In this document: positions 1-12,274 of the stretch, piece by piece
Numbering within the stretch: the stretch's first letter is position 1
Layout of the letters: each line of letters starts with the position of its first letter
From: Stenocarpella maydis
Lineage: Eukaryota; Ascomycota; Sordariomycetes; Diaporthales; Diaporthaceae
DNA length: 64,000 nt
Assembly (NCBI GenBank): GCA_002270565.1
Contig: NQMI01000198.1
Span: 1-64,000 of the forward strand
Reading direction: 5' to 3'
The notes under the pieces: model-generated
Told to the model about the DNA's origin: nothing
Databases searched by the model: none
Seen by the model: only the letters and a program-made list of their open reading frames with translations
Program-made: the position numbers and the translations under genes

Positions 1-3000
1 GGGGGGGGGTTTTGGGGGGGGGGGTTTCCTAACCTTCGGGCGAAGTCAGAGCACCTCGGAGGTTATATCACGAATACGGTACGCGATTAACGAACAAAAC
101 TATCGAACGCTAGGTATCTACTTGGCTTCGCGTTGAGATCAGGATATTGCGACTCTTTGGGACAAACCCACGCTCAGGGGGGCGGGTGCATCCATTTTCC
201 CTATACCTGTGGGGTAGCCTCACTTCGCATCTACCGTGTTGCTACCGGAGTGGTGAACACCACATGCACTCTCATCTGCACAAGGGCACCGAGCCAGCAC
301 TCAAGACGGGATCTTGTTCCACCGTGTTGCTGCCGCATCTATCCATTTGACACATGACGACGCATGAGTCGAATACGAAAGGGCTTGTCTCGGGACATTC
401 TGGGACAAGACTGTCTCTGAGCCCTCGCCCGACGCTGCATGATGAGATCAACTTGAATCGGATGTCCATTGTGAGTCAGACCTGGGTTCTGAACCCGCTA
501 TCATGTCCTCTAGGAGGTCTTCTCCATCTACGAGACAAGTTTCTTCCTCGCTCGGACCATCGCAGACCGCTGGCAGAGGTGAGTTGTCCAACGGATTTTA
601 TACCAGACTCCCGCGTGTCAAAGTGCGGTTCCCTTCCCAACTTGAAATATGCCCACCCAAGGATCCGCCCAGGTGGATTTTGGTTCCTGGCGAACCGAGC
701 ATCGGCACGACTATGAAGGAGAAATAGAAAGCCCGTCCACTATAGTCCACCAAAGCTCCAGCACTACGGACGATAACACACTATTTGTCTGCAATCGCCG
801 TAGGCATGAGTATCACCATCCAACGTTCGACGGACCCCAACTCCACACAGGTTCTGACATGCAAGCCTATCACCACTGCAACACAGTCGATGGACACATG
901 TGGTAAGCCAAGTAAGCGGCTAGGCCCGCTTGCAAATGCCGTAGGCCTCAGATATGAATCAGCACCCCAGTCCGTTGGGGGGGGCAGTGGAATGCGCGCC
1001 ATCCGCGGGTCATCACTCTTCTCATTTTCTCTGTTCAAGCTTGTTAAGATCTTTCTCGGGCCACATGCTTGTCGACCGTTTTGTCTCAGAGCCCTGGCTG
1101 CACGCTTGCTCCCGCCGCGATCTACTTGAACGTCCCAGGAAGCCCGACTAGCCACCTGTGCCCGCAGTCTCAAGGACAGCCAGCGAGCGACCTCTCAAGA
1201 CTTCTCGGCAGTGGCCTTCCTGCCGTCCTCCCCAAAGGCGTCATGAACACTTCCCCTTCCCCCATCCCTCATGGGGCCCATGAACATCTTACCCGGTTCA
1301 ACCGTTGGCGAGCTGAGCAGCAATGTATCTGAGGATTGAGCCAGGGCGAAGGGGCGTAAGGGGCATAGACAGACCCAGATGGGCAGTCAGTGGGCAATTC
1401 GCCATCGGCGCCTGTATGTACGCGAATATGTGAGCTAAATAGATTTGTCCTCGTAAGGTTCTGCGAGTGTATAATGGGGCACAAGGGAGATCTTGGTGGT
1501 TTGCGCAGTGATTGACCCTATTATGGCCCATCCTTTATTGGCGACCGTTGCGTCACTAATCCATGCCGATGCCGTGGAGGCCCATATTGACGATCGGGGA
1601 ATACGGTATCGGTCGGGATGGACGCGTGGTTAACACCACCATGGCTCCGTTGTCACGATAGCAAGGGCCCGAGACTCCCATACGCAAGGCTAAAGTATCG
1701 CCATGATATCATCCTTCTTCAAGTTGCTCTTCAGAGCTAGCTGCTTGGAAGGGCTTGATACTGACGGACACCTCCTAGATCATGATCCGGACAGGGGATG
1801 CCGTGTTCACCGATTGGACCAAAATCACGGCGCGAGGCTCAGTTTTCAGGAAGTCTGGGCCCGACAGCTAGCGTTCCTCGTGGCCTTTCTGCTTGTAATC
1901 AATCAGGGTGCATGGCCTTGCTTGTGTATGCCTTGCATTAGTGGACCGCGACGGCGGCTGAAGCTGAGCATGGCGCCAGTGGAGAGAGACCGGGGCGGCT
2001 GGTTGATCGCCGAGAGGAAGGGGAGACGACGGTGGCCGGATATTTAGACAACGATGGGATTTTTTGAATACCACGTGCTGGAGGCCGCTAACCATAGTTT
2101 GATGACAGACATAATCCGGGGCGGCCCACGAGGTGTTGTCAATTATGCCAAGGACGGGACCTGATGATTGTGGACCGTCCGAGGCAGGGTGTCCCACCCC
2201 GATCCAGCCACTGATGGGGTCAAAAGTCGGCCGAAGCTTTGCCAGGGCCGGTGACAGCAGTGCCTTCATCCTATGCCCGTACGGGAAGTAGTGGAGGGAA
2301 GATCGTGACGTGCGCCTTTTGGGTCAGACGAGCAGTGGCACTGGGTCTGTTTCGGAGGATCGTCAGCTTTGACCATTGGAGCTTAGCCCACTCGGAGCTT
2401 GAGACGCACTTGAGACCTCTTCTGCAGTAGAGACGAGTTCGTCTGAAGGGGTGGCCCGATAAGGCGAGTGTGGTGGAGATCGATTGGACGCTTGCGGCCG
2501 CTGGGAGGGGAGAGAGTAACTACGCAGTTAAGCAGAGTCGTGCATATCTAGCCTTCTTCTTTGGTGTTCTCCCGCGCCTTTGTACAGCCCAGATCGACGC
2601 CATGATAGGTAAGTTAAGAACCATGTCTCGGAGCATTCCGATCGTGACGTCTTGGCGAGAGACGGTGCTGGTTTCCCACGAGGCCGATCGTCACATATGT
2701 GTATGCCCCTTTGGCCCGTTGCGGCCGATTGGGCAGTCGCCAGCCTCCCCTGAGATTTGGGGGACAAGTGACGAGGGTTCGCCAAGAGTCGACGAGTCCA
2801 TAATCGGGGCGGGGAGTTCATCGCCTACAGACGGGCGTCAGTGGTGAGTCTCGTGAAGGCGAAACATCACAAGGTGGTGGCCAAGAATAGCCTCGGCTTT
2901 TCCGAAGTCGTTGACAATCTGGGCTGCCTTGGTTTTCTTCATGGACAACGCCCGGGCACTCTCCTTAACGGTTGGCTGCTAAAGATTCATCCGCTGTTCT

Positions 3001-4561
3001 TTTTGACCCATGTTCCCGTGAAGCCTCTGACCACTTGGGGCTGGAAGAGGAATCGCCGCTGAGGCATTGGGACATGAATTCACCGGGGCTGGCATGATTG
3101 TAGCCCTGTTTCTCCCCCAGAGAGTTGAGTGCTGAGTGGGGACATCTTGACGTTGACGCTGGGTGTCGGCATGGCAGCATGGGAAAAAACTGGCCCCTTC
3201 TCTTGCAATTGTGTCCACCCACCTCGGGTAGCGCGACGGGATGCCTCCACATTGACTATGACTGGGTCCAAATCGAGAATCGTGCCCCGTGGACTTGTAC
3301 GCAGGCTAAAAGTGCTTGAGGGGAGACCCGTCTGGCCAGGCTGGTCCAATCAATGGCTGTCATGGTACGGTCCCACAGTTGAGTTTTGGCTACTGCGACA
3401 GGACTCCGCTCCTGTTCGGTACTTGAGACTGTTTGGTGAGGCTAACCCGTGCCAAGACGCTACCCTGAAACGTTTCTGTTCGCGGGTCAACTTTAAATTC
3501 TGGTGGTACCGTAACGATCAATGATCTGCCAAATTGAAGACGGGCCTTTGGAGCACGTTGAAGTCCGATATGGGACACGAGAGAACGCATGCAGATAGCC
3601 CAGTAGCCAGCGGAAAATCTGTCGAACCGAACCGAACCGAACCGAGCCGAGCCGGTTGCTTGGGAGGGTGACAGCGACGAGGACCTGGTCCAAGAGCAGC
3701 CCAGACGTGGGCACAAGACCGGCGCTAGGTCCCCCCTACACTATTCCGTACTGGGCATTTTGTGGTATGCTGCTGTTCTCCAGTCAGTCAGGCAGACAGT
3801 CAGAGCGTGCGGGCATCAAAGTGGCCAACGTTCTGTGCAAATTTCTCTGAATGATCTTGTTGCAAAGCCGGCGGGTAATCACCGACCAACAACAGTACAC
3901 TACCTACGCAGGCAGGCAAGCGTACAGCCAGCGGCGAGCGGCTGGACCGCTCCATGGGCAGCAGCTGTCATTGACCCGGCGGCCGATCGGGCTAGGATTT
4001 GGGCACGCACATGGCCAGGACGGAAGTGACCTTCCATACAGCCATACCTAGGTAGTGCCTGTGGAAAGCTAGAGAGCGCGCTCGCTTCTTCGTTTAACCC
4101 CGCCACTTCGGTCCTGGTGGGACGGACGAAAAGCGGAGGAAGGCAGACGGTGGCAGTCTGGCGGGGGTGCTCATGATCCGGCGAGATTGACTGGGACTGG
4201 ACTGTTTAGATCCGGTAGGAGTGTCCAACCGGCAGGGTGGACGGCTGGGATTAAGCTTCATAGGCTTTGGCTGTGATCATGGGCGATGGCGGCCGCGGGA
4301 ACGAGGTCCCTGTTCGGTTCGTGGAGGAATGCACGTCTTTTTGCCATGCATGTCATCAATATTAAATTGAGTCCAGACCACGAGTAGTGCCGCACTGCCC
4401 ACCCCTGTCGACGTATTCAAGGAGCCACCTGCTTAGACAGTAGCAGGAGCCTGTTCTTCCGAGCTTCTTCAGAGCGACGGTTCGTCCGCATCCCTCGATG
4501 GGGACGTATCCCTTCACGATGGGAGGTATGCCAGTTTCGCCCCAAGATGATACCTCTTGTG

Positions 4562-4562
<1 letters not shown>

Positions 4563-4608
<46 letters not shown>

Positions 4609-4637
4609 TGAGTGTGAGTGTGAGTGTGAGTGTGTAT
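4563..4637. repeat. TG microsatellite
   Basis: About 22 TG dinucleotides in a row are followed by a GTGAG-rich degenerate tail. This is a simple sequence repeat in non-coding DNA. It has no visible gene around it, and the His-Thr-rich frames across it are artefacts of the repeat. Confidence 0.95.
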
Positions 4638-5066
4638 GGATATACACATTACACATATTGATACATGGTATACAAATACAATAAAACAATACCACCTCTG
4701 TCTGTTGCTGTACTGGTGGTGGCTGGAAGCAGCCGTATCAGGCGAGTAATACGATTTGTGTGTTTCGCTCTGCTTCCTCTGTCTGTCTTGTCCGGCTCGC
4801 CCAGGGAATTCCGCGATGGCCTCATGTGCTCGAGCCTGCGGATTTCTGGGCATATGGTGTGGTTATCACTGTTGACCCGTGTACCAGAGCAGCAGCATGC
4901 GATATCTCCAGCGTCACCGCGATGGGCCACCGTAATTGTCGACGTGATCGGCAGCCGAGCAGCCCCGGCCGATGTGGTATCGGGGCACAGAGGCCTCAGA
5001 GCGGGTCTTGGTGCTCCAACCGGTTCTACTCCGGCGGAGAAGGGCGAGTGCATTTCGTAGTGTACA

Positions 5067-5327
5067 CTAAAACTCGATGGAATCAGGGAACAAGTGAACA
5101 AAAAGAGGTAGGTGGTCAGGTGCTGTAGTGTACAGGCTAGACACTACTGCGGCGACGAGGCCCAGGCCACCAATGACGGCAGCCGTCCAAACCAGGTCCG
5201 AAACCCCAGCCTGCCCATGCTTGTTCCTGAATCGTCCAAGAGTGTACTCCAGGCCGTTCAGTCTTCTCTCTGCTGGTGGCATCCTTAACCCTAGGTACCC
5301 TGCCCTGGCCATCAGCAGGCGCTCCAT
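5067..5327 (-). CDS. Possible small membrane protein, unverified
   Basis: An 86-codon frame lies head-to-head with the gene at 5808. It has a basic N-terminal half and one hydrophobic stretch around residues 44-66, starting near SDLVWTAAVIGG. I know no family for it and found no intron or partner. The hydrophobic segment and the divergent position are the only support, so it may equally be a chance frame. Confidence 0.18.
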   Translation of the reverse strand: MERLLMARAGYLGLRMPPAERRLNGLEYTLGRFRNKHGQAGVSDLVWTAAVIGGLGLVAAVVSSLYTTAPDHLPLFVHLFPDSIEF

Positions 5328-5807
5328 CTCCTTGGTCCCTCCTGACTCGAGACTAGACTAAATCACGCCAATCCCTCCTCCTCCCCTTCGTCCACCCAAC
5401 CCAACCTGTCCCGTCCGCCTGTCCGCTCACCCATCCACCCGTCAAACCCACACCCGCCCACTCACGCCACGCAGCTTCCAACCCTTCAACGGCCACATAT
5501 CAGCCAGCCTGACCGTAATCGCCAGAGACGAGGTCAAATCGGGGCGGCAGCAACAGTCCATCCGCCTCGGTCGTTGCACCAACCGGCCACCTCAGCTCAC
5601 TGCGCCACAAGTAATTCACTGTCTCGGTTCGGGGCGGACGCTGTCGGCCAATTCGATGGTTTCACAGGCTCGACGTTGACTCTCGGCGGATTGAACCTGC
5701 GGCCCCCCAGCGCCACGCCTGTTCAACCATCGATTCAATCAATCACTGAGCCGCCTTCATAGCCCCAGCCCACAACATCAAACGAGCCTCGCGCCCTGCG
5801 GCCCGAC

Positions 5808-8166
5808 ATGGACCACCCCAACGGCAAGGCCTCTGACCCCGAGAGGAGGGCTTCGGTCAGGACCTCGAGGAGGGTATCAATGCACCAAGAAGCCGGAGGG
5901 GGCGTCATACTAGACGTCGACGACGACGATTATGCCCTCTTGGCCCTGGGTATCTCGGATGGCTTCCGGCCTCAGCCCACCGACAACGCCGGCCATGACG
6001 ATCCACAACCCTCCCGACTCCGCCCAGACACGTCCACCGTGTCCCCCGTCGCACAGCCCGCTCAAGAATCCACATCGCCGCCCCGGCTGAATCGGTCCAG
6101 CACATCAAAACCTCCATCCCGTCGTGATTCTTTTACCCTTAGGCATGACGGTGCCATGGGCCACGTCGCCGGCCCATCCCTCTCGCGTGTGTCCAGTGCT
6201 TCGACCGATGCCCCCTACGTCCCCGAAGAGACGCCATACCAAGGCCCTTCGGCACCGTCGCATCCTTACCAGATGTACTCGCAAAATCCACGCCTGGCCA
6301 GGACATTAAGCGTCACTACCACTTCATCAACCCCCACCACACGGCCAGAATCCGAGTACAACGGCCCCAACGGCCCCACGCATCCCTACTCCATGTACCC
6401 CCAAAACCCCTTTGTTGACACGAGCAGCCAAGTATCAGTGCCCGCCGTGCCTACCATCCCGGTCGGCTTTACCAGCTCTTCAGACCCTTACCGACGCCGC
6501 ATTGGGCCAGAGGGCGAGGAGGCCGCCGACATTATTGGCCCCGATGGACATACCGAGGAGCTACCACCTTATACGAGATACCCCGACGAGTACTATAACC
6601 GGAAAATACGGGACACGGAGGAGCGCCAGAACGGGGGCTCTTCGGTGGCAGCTGCAGCCGCGGTCCCACTCAGTAGCTCAGGTGCGGCCACGGGTGCTGG
6701 GCCGGTATCAGGTGCTGGTGGGCTGGGACTGGCTGCGCGGAACCCAGAGTTTGATTCGGTTGAAGACCTTGGCACTCCGCGGTCGCGGCAATCCACAAGG
6801 AGCTTTACCCACGAGAGCCACCATGAGATCAACACGGCTGCCGCAGCTCAAGTGTCGGAGAAACCGCAACTCAACAAGTTCCAGAGATTCGCAAAAAGAA
6901 AGGCCTGTGGCGTGGTACCTTACTGGGCCATATGTATGACCGTCAGTGCCGTTCTCGTGGTCATCATCATTGTGGGTGCTGTGGTTGGGACTCTGCTGTC
7001 TCACAAGAAGCCACCTCGAAGGGGCAAATCCTCGCAGTACGGCCTCCCTGCCCCAGCCGCTGGGTCCGATTGGCCAACGCTAACACGTCATGCGCAGATT
7101 CCAAGACGGCATTCCGACCATGACCGTGACCTTCGATGCTGCTCCTATCCCCACACCTACCGACCTACCCCCCCTGCCGACTGGGGTGTATGGCCTGCCT
7201 CTAAGCCTCAACAAGTCACCCAACACTTGTTTTGTAAACACGGCACAGAGTTCAGCGTGGACTTGCAACCTCATTTTTGGGCAGGCAATCCACGTTCAGA
7301 TGACTATTAGCAGGAACGCTCCTCAGCTCGGTGAAGAGGGCAACTACGACATATTCCTCGAGACAAACACGTCTTCGCCGGATGGGGACCACCAAAACCC
7401 GCTGGCTTACGGCGCTCAGCCCCCCATCATTCAGCCTGCCATGGGCATGCAACTCGTCAACGACACATTTGACCTGAACCGCGGCCCCGCATGGTTCAGG
7501 ATGGTTCCATACAACAAAACTGTTGTTGTTCCTGAAGATCTACTGTCTGCGGACAGCTCTTCCCCAAAGGTCAGGCGGAATGGGGGCAGTTTCATCCCAG
7601 ACCCTGAAGATTTCCATCGCAAAGATGTCGCACCATTGGGCAGCAAACCTTGGATCTGTAACTGGCCCGACACCTTTGTTGAGGTATTTATATATGCGGA
7701 ACAGAACAGCAGCTGGGCTTCTCAGACGAAGGCCTCGACCGGTACGATCACCCCGCCACCAGGACCCACCCCTACTGGTTTTCCGACGCCCACGGGCTCT
7801 GCCGCTGCCCCCACAACTGCAAGCCAGGTGGTTGATTTCATGCCATTCGCCCCCTACCCCAGGGCCATCAAGGTCAAGGAGCGGCGCATTAACTCGTCAC
7901 CTGCGCCATACTGCGTACAGGTGATGGTGATGGCAGACGACACAACACGACCCGTTCTCACCGATGCTGGCGAGCCGGTTGTTGTATACATACAGGAGGA
8001 CGAGCCCGGTCCACCATTGCCTGAAGCAGAGCGCAAGGGTACCTACGGTGACAGCGGTTTCAAGCAGAAGCGGGACCGCGATGCGCTCCGCGAGTTCTTG
8101 TACCCTCGCAACGGAGGTGACGACGGTGACATGAGCTCATGCGGGTGCATGTGGTTCTCGTCATGA
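5808..8166 (+). CDS. DUF7820-type single-pass membrane protein
   Basis: Two exons, 5808-7036 and 7098-8166, give about 765 residues. The 61-nt intron starts GTACGG, has a GCTAAC branch site and ends GCAG; joining the exons keeps one frame. The N-terminal 365 residues are Pro/Ser/Thr-rich and disordered. They carry two copies of a HPYxMYxQNP motif, near residues 154-165 and 190-201. A transmembrane segment follows at about residues 374-400, starting near ICMTVSAVLVVIII. The C-terminal half resembles the extracellular domain of a fungal family I remember as DUF7820, with its Pro-rich entry PIPTPTDLPPLPTGVYGLP, and it ends in a Cys-containing tail (CGCMW). The topology suggests a plasma-membrane or cell-wall-facing protein with a cytoplasmic N terminus. 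The biochemical role is unknown. Family assignment is from memory; the gene model is firm. Confidence 0.88.
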
Positions 8167-9824
8167 TGCGAAAACTTGCAATCGTCATCATGTTTACTCG
8201 TCGCGAATCAAGACACAAGAGGGACGGATGGCGTTTGGGGGTTGGGGGGTGGAGGGGAAATCAACCCACCACGCGAAGAAGCGCCGATCAGCAGTGCTAC
8301 ACACAGACGGTCTGGATGGCGTTGCTGGACTTTGTTTGAGTTTTTTGGAGCGGATATTTGCGATTATCGTTGGCGCCTTCTCGCAATGTGCGCGGCAACC
8401 CGCAGTTTCGGCTGGTTTTGTTCTCCCAGCTTCTATTACCACTTTGTTACATCTGACTTGTGCGACATTCATTGGGCTGGACGGCGTTGGTGGATATGCG
8501 GCAACATTTCTGGTTTCCAAAAAGAAAAGGTTCGGCCTTTATGTGCGTGGTATTTGATTGATATCGCTACCTACCTACTTATATATCCTGGGGGCGGCGC
8601 GAATCATATCGGCGATAGAGACCAAGCAATGAGGGCGGATGGAGTTATCGGAAAGAGCAGCGGTGAGATGGCAGAGACAATACTCTTCTACAACGCTAAT
8701 GATAAATCATCGTCACCGTCATCAGCGCGAGGGATGAGGGAGCAGCAGGTACCCATATTGACAACTTTATACATGTCGTCTACCTATTTGAGAGTGGCTG
8801 TGGGATGGACTGTGGGTTGAATGGTGACCGCGGGAGTGTATGAAGGTCTGAACATACATTGACTGACTGGAAATTCTCGCAAGCGCGATGTAAGATAATA
8901 TATAAGCCTGGAATATATGCAGTGTTGTCTTCGTGGAAGCGTCTTTCTCGGGCCAGGGGATCGTCAAGTGGCTTGGGCTCCCTCTCAAGATAACACCCTG
9001 TCATACCAAGCTGAAGTGAGGCATAATAATCTCTTGTTTACCCTCACCAGGTATATATTATCGTGTTAGCAGGCGGTCAGTGTTTCGAAGTGTTTTCACT
9101 TTTGCACTGGCATGTCCAAAGCCATTAGAATAGGCATGAGCGTATACGTTTCAACGCATGTGCAAAGATGAGTCTTCATTAACTAGGAGGCGTTTGAAGC
9201 CAAATGCGCCCATATACCTTAGAGAATCAGGTGGTAATGTGAAGGTATAGAATGAGACGTTTATACAAGATATCTAGGTATGCTTACAGGTAAACTCCCG
9301 CAAGCCATCGTGGGTGGATGGTACAACATACATGGTTGTACTGAGGAGCCAGCGAGCCAGCTGTTATTGTTCAACAAGGGGTCAATATAACTAGTGGATT
9401 CACGTAACTAACACGATTCCAGCCTGCAATCATGAATTTTGACGGTTGATGTCGTCGTGCGTGGGTGACCCCCCCCCTTTCCTTCCCGGGACCCATACGG
9501 AAGGGCCATGTCTGACGCCTACAGCTGCGTGATGATTTGTCCGACTTATCTATTTGTCCCGCAGCGCCTACCAAGATGTGATCTAACGGGAAGCCAGTTG
9601 AGCTGAGTGGTGCACCTCGCGCAACAGCGGTATGTCCTGCAACCCTGCTCCTGGGACCTGGTGTAAACAATGTGGCTAAAGCGCACAGGACCGCTGATAC
9701 CTGCAAAGCAATTTGGTACGTCTACGGTGTTTAGCGCACCATGGGAAGAGAAGAGGTTGGATATATGCAAGGCTTCTTAGATTTCGCTTAATCCGGCTTT
9801 GGTTGATATGCCGTGTCTGTAGGG
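8167..9824. other. Intergenic, convergent 3' ends
   Basis: This lies between the 3' ends of the genes at 5808 (+) and 9825 (-). It should contain both 3' UTRs. I see no gene, RNA gene or strong repeat; there are short C-runs near 9471 and a TATCTAGGTATGC motif near 9270. Confidence 0.6.
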
Positions 9825-10886
9825 TCATTCCTTGACCACCCGACCCTCCCCGCCCTCCCCTCCAATGTCGGCAGCCAAAACGTCCAGAAAATTGTCCGCC
9901 ATTTTCCTAGCCTTCTTCTGACCGAGTTCTTTCCTCCTCTGCTCGATGACCTTCCGCCGCTGCTCGACCTCTTGCCGCCTCCTCTCCTTCTCCTCGTCCT
10001 TCTTCGATCGCTCCCTCTCGGTGTTGAGCCTCTCCGCCTCCAGGCTCGCCATCTCCTTCTGCCGCGTCCCCTCGTCCTTGCTGAACTGGAAGAAGCCCGT
10101 CCCCTTGGTCCGGATCTCGCTGTCGGCGTCGTAGTGCTTCATCTCGGGCGGCGTCATGCTGCGGTCCCGCTTCCGCGCCAGCTCCTCCATCTTGTCCTCG
10201 TCCGCTGCCCGGAAGGCCTCGCTCTGGATCGCGTCGCCGTAGATGACCTTCTCGGGCGCCCGCGGCCGCGCGCTCATCGTCTCGGCCTCCTGCGCCGCGT
10301 ATGCCCGCACCCGCAGCCGCCGCTCCATGCGCGCCACCTCGGCCCGCGTGCCGCGCCGCGTGCGGCCGTACTCATCCGTGTACTCGACCACTTCATCGTC
10401 GACATTGTCGTCGTCATCATCGTCATCATCAGAGAATGATGAAGAAGACTCTTGTCCGCCGTCATCCTGCGCCTGAGCCCACTTCCTGTCGAAGTCAACC
10501 AGCGGCGCTGCCTCACCCTCCTTGGGGACGTAGTCGCCCCTCTTCATGGCCGCGTACAAGCGCGCCTTTTCCTCAAGCCTCCGCCGCGCGGCCTCGCCCT
10601 CCTTCTTCTGTTCCTCCGTGCCGGTTACATCCTTCAGGGCCAGAGTCCCCTCGTTGCGCTCGCGTTCCTGCCTCTCGGCCCTGCGCTTGGCCTTGACCCC
10701 GGCAAAGATGTCTGGTTTTGACTTGGACGGCCGCGGGCGGGCCGTGGTCGAAGAGGAGGAGGAGGGGTTTTTGTTCGCAATGAGCGAGGACAGCTCGGAG
10801 GAGAAGGCTAGGGAGCTCGGGAGAGCGATCTCCTTCTTCTGGCGCTTGGGGGCCCGTTGGCCGTAGAGGTTTGGGTCCTGTGGCAT
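9825..10886 (-). CDS. CCDC174-like coiled-coil protein
   Basis: A single exon gives 353 residues. I chose the ATG at 10886, which begins MPQDPNLYGQRAPKRQKKE, over an in-frame ATG 68 codons upstream because this N terminus looks like the conserved start of a nuclear protein with a basic patch. Features in order are a Ser-rich stretch, KxKPDIF with basic residues, a KARLYAAMKRGDYVPKEGE segment, an acidic run of Asp/Ser, and the motif EYTDEYGRTRRGTR. The last third is a long Glu/Arg/Lys helix expected to be coiled coil. The DEYGRTRR motif matches what I recall of CCDC174, a nuclear protein linked in animals to RNA processing. Function in fungi is not established by anything here. The gene is intron-free in this model. 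Confidence 0.82.
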   Translation of the reverse strand: MPQDPNLYGQRAPKRQKKEIALPSSLAFSSELSSLIANKNPSSSSSTTARPRPSKSKPDIFAGVKAKRRAERQERERNEGTLALKDVTGTEEQKKEGEAARRRLEEKARLYAAMKRGDYVPKEGEAAPLVDFDRKWAQAQDDGGQESSSSFSDDDDDDDDNVDDEVVEYTDEYGRTRRGTRAEVARMERRLRVRAYAAQEAETMSARPRAPEKVIYGDAIQSEAFRAADEDKMEELARKRDRSMTPPEMKHYDADSEIRTKGTGFFQFSKDEGTRQKEMASLEAERLNTERERSKKDEEKERRRQEVEQRRKVIEQRRKELGQKKARKMADNFLDVLAADIGGEGGEGRVVKE

Positions 10887-11670
10887 GTTGCGTGGGCCGA
10901 TGAAATCGACGCCGGGAATATGTGAGAGACGATACGGAGACGCTGCCCCCAGTCGATATGGAGTAAGTAATCTAGACTTCCAAGCGGAGTGCCCGCGGCC
11001 TTCCTGATCTAGATGAGGGGGGGTCCTATTTTTGACGTGGTGTTTTTGGCATGTGAAGTCTGGTGCTGAAAACTGGGGACAGACAGGCATGGCAGGGAAC
11101 CAACGTCACCCGCTAAGAAACAAAGAAGATAGATACCTACCTCCTATGGTACATACCTAGGTAGGTACATACCTAGCCAGAGGGCCCCCACCGACAGTGG
11201 CCCCTGCCCCCTTCCCGCAATCCCTGGCTGCCGAGGCCTCTGCTGGGCACCTAGGCTGGCTGGGCTGCCGGGGTGAAGATTGGGTGGGCCGCTAGCGAAG
11301 AAAAGCATGCCACTCTTGTTGATGGCGTCTACTAACTAACCAGATCCTGAATCCCAAATGCCAGGGCGCGAGCCCGAGAATGCCCAAGAGTCCGGTATTT
11401 ATTCACTGGCCAGCTCTCTCACCCAATCTCTCCCGTCCGTGTCTCACTTGATGCACATCGCCTTATCACTCGTTGGATTGCACTGAGAAGTCCCCGGTCG
11501 CCCCCTCAGGAAAACAAAATCCCTCTGCCCCCCACGCCGACTCGTCGTCGGACAAGAACGCCCGAGGTCCTCGCAACACGTCTGTTCACCAAATACAATT
11601 AGTACCCAAGAGAGGAGTTATAACAATATCCCCAGCCTTACCACAGGTGCGCGTCCACCTTCCCCTGAGC
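10887..11670. promoter_or_regulatory. Divergent promoter region with CCTAGG cluster
   Basis: This 784-bp gap separates the starts of a minus-strand gene (10886) and a plus-strand gene (11671), so it must serve both. It contains a dense ACCTAGGTAGGTA cluster at about 11133-11176 and a pyrimidine-rich tract from about 11410 to 11520 that looks like a fungal 5' leader. No TATA box is obvious. Confidence 0.5.
11151..11176. repeat. CCTAGG/GGTAGGTA palindrome cluster
   Basis: Two TACCTAG units in tandem, the first fully palindromic (TACCTAGGTA), lie between divergent genes. Related motifs recur in most other intergenic regions of the window and are rare in its coding exons. Confidence 0.85.
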
Positions 11671-12045
11671 ATGGCGTCTCTACCCGAACTCGCGTCGCTC
11701 GTGCGGTCCAAGATCGGCGACTGGAGTGTGGTGTCGAGCTCAACATCGTGGATGCAGTTCATCTCCTGGTGCTTCGTGCGTCTCCCCCGTCTCCAGGTTG
11801 CTCTCCGTCGGCTTGATATGATATGTGCTACTGAGCAGGCAGTGCCTGACCCAGGGTCTGGAATGCTAACCCGTGATTTATATTCATAGTTGGCGCTAGC
11901 ACTGTCCTTCTTCCTCCCGCTCGTGGCCCTCATTTGCTTCGACTTCCTCCTCTGGGTCTTTCGCCTCGTTCGCCCGCCAGCCGCTGCCAACCCGTCCAGG
12001 AGACGACGGCGCGATTCACTTAAACACCCAGTCACCACGTCCTAG
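11671..12045 (+). CDS. Small tail-anchored-like membrane protein
   Basis: Two exons, 11671-11775 and 11890-12045, encode 86 residues. The 114-nt intron starts GTGCGT, carries GCTAAC near its end and closes with CATAG; it falls between codons. The N-terminal 35 residues are soluble. A hydrophobic stretch across the junction (FISWCF then LALALSFFLPLVALICFDF, about residues 30-60) can form one or two membrane passes. The tail is basic and Arg-rich. Neither half makes sense alone, whereas the joined product has normal membrane-protein architecture, which supports the intron. I do not recognise a named family. It sits 229 bp from the 3' end of the homoserine dehydrogenase gene. Confidence 0.7.
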
Positions 12046-12274
12046 GATATACGACATGACGATCAATACTCAAATGCCTGACTTGGGCCCCTACGAACGC
12101 GCAGGGTTTCCTTGCGATAGCGATGGGTGTAATATATATAATGTCTGAGCGAGGAGTTTGGTTTTCATGATAGCCACGGAGCGCGGTTGATTTTCAGCGT
12201 CAATGATATTTCAGGAGACGAGACTACTGCACGTCGATTTGACTGCTTATGATGCCGGCAGTGGCCCGGCAGCT

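Larger units (their letters stand above)
1..5807. other. Gene-poor opening stretch
   Basis: I find no recognisable protein in either strand. The open frames are short, overlap one another and carry no family motif. The stretch opens with G-runs broken by TTTT, has a short tandem GAACC tract near 3627-3655, a TG microsatellite near 4.6 kb and a CCTAGG palindrome at 4044-4055. From about 5360 to 5800 the plus strand becomes very C-rich and purine-poor, which fits the promoter and 5' leader of the gene starting at 5808. Base composition is not AT-rich, so this is not an obvious RIP island. It may be long intergenic DNA or a decayed gene I cannot recognise. Confidence 0.5.

Noticed and set aside
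1..24. Telomere at the window start
   Set aside because: The opening G-runs with TTTT are not TTAGGG repeats and do not continue, so they do not mark a chromosome end.
4417..4853. His-Thr-rich frames on the minus strand
   Set aside because: They consist largely of the TG microsatellite read on the other strand and have no conserved flanks.
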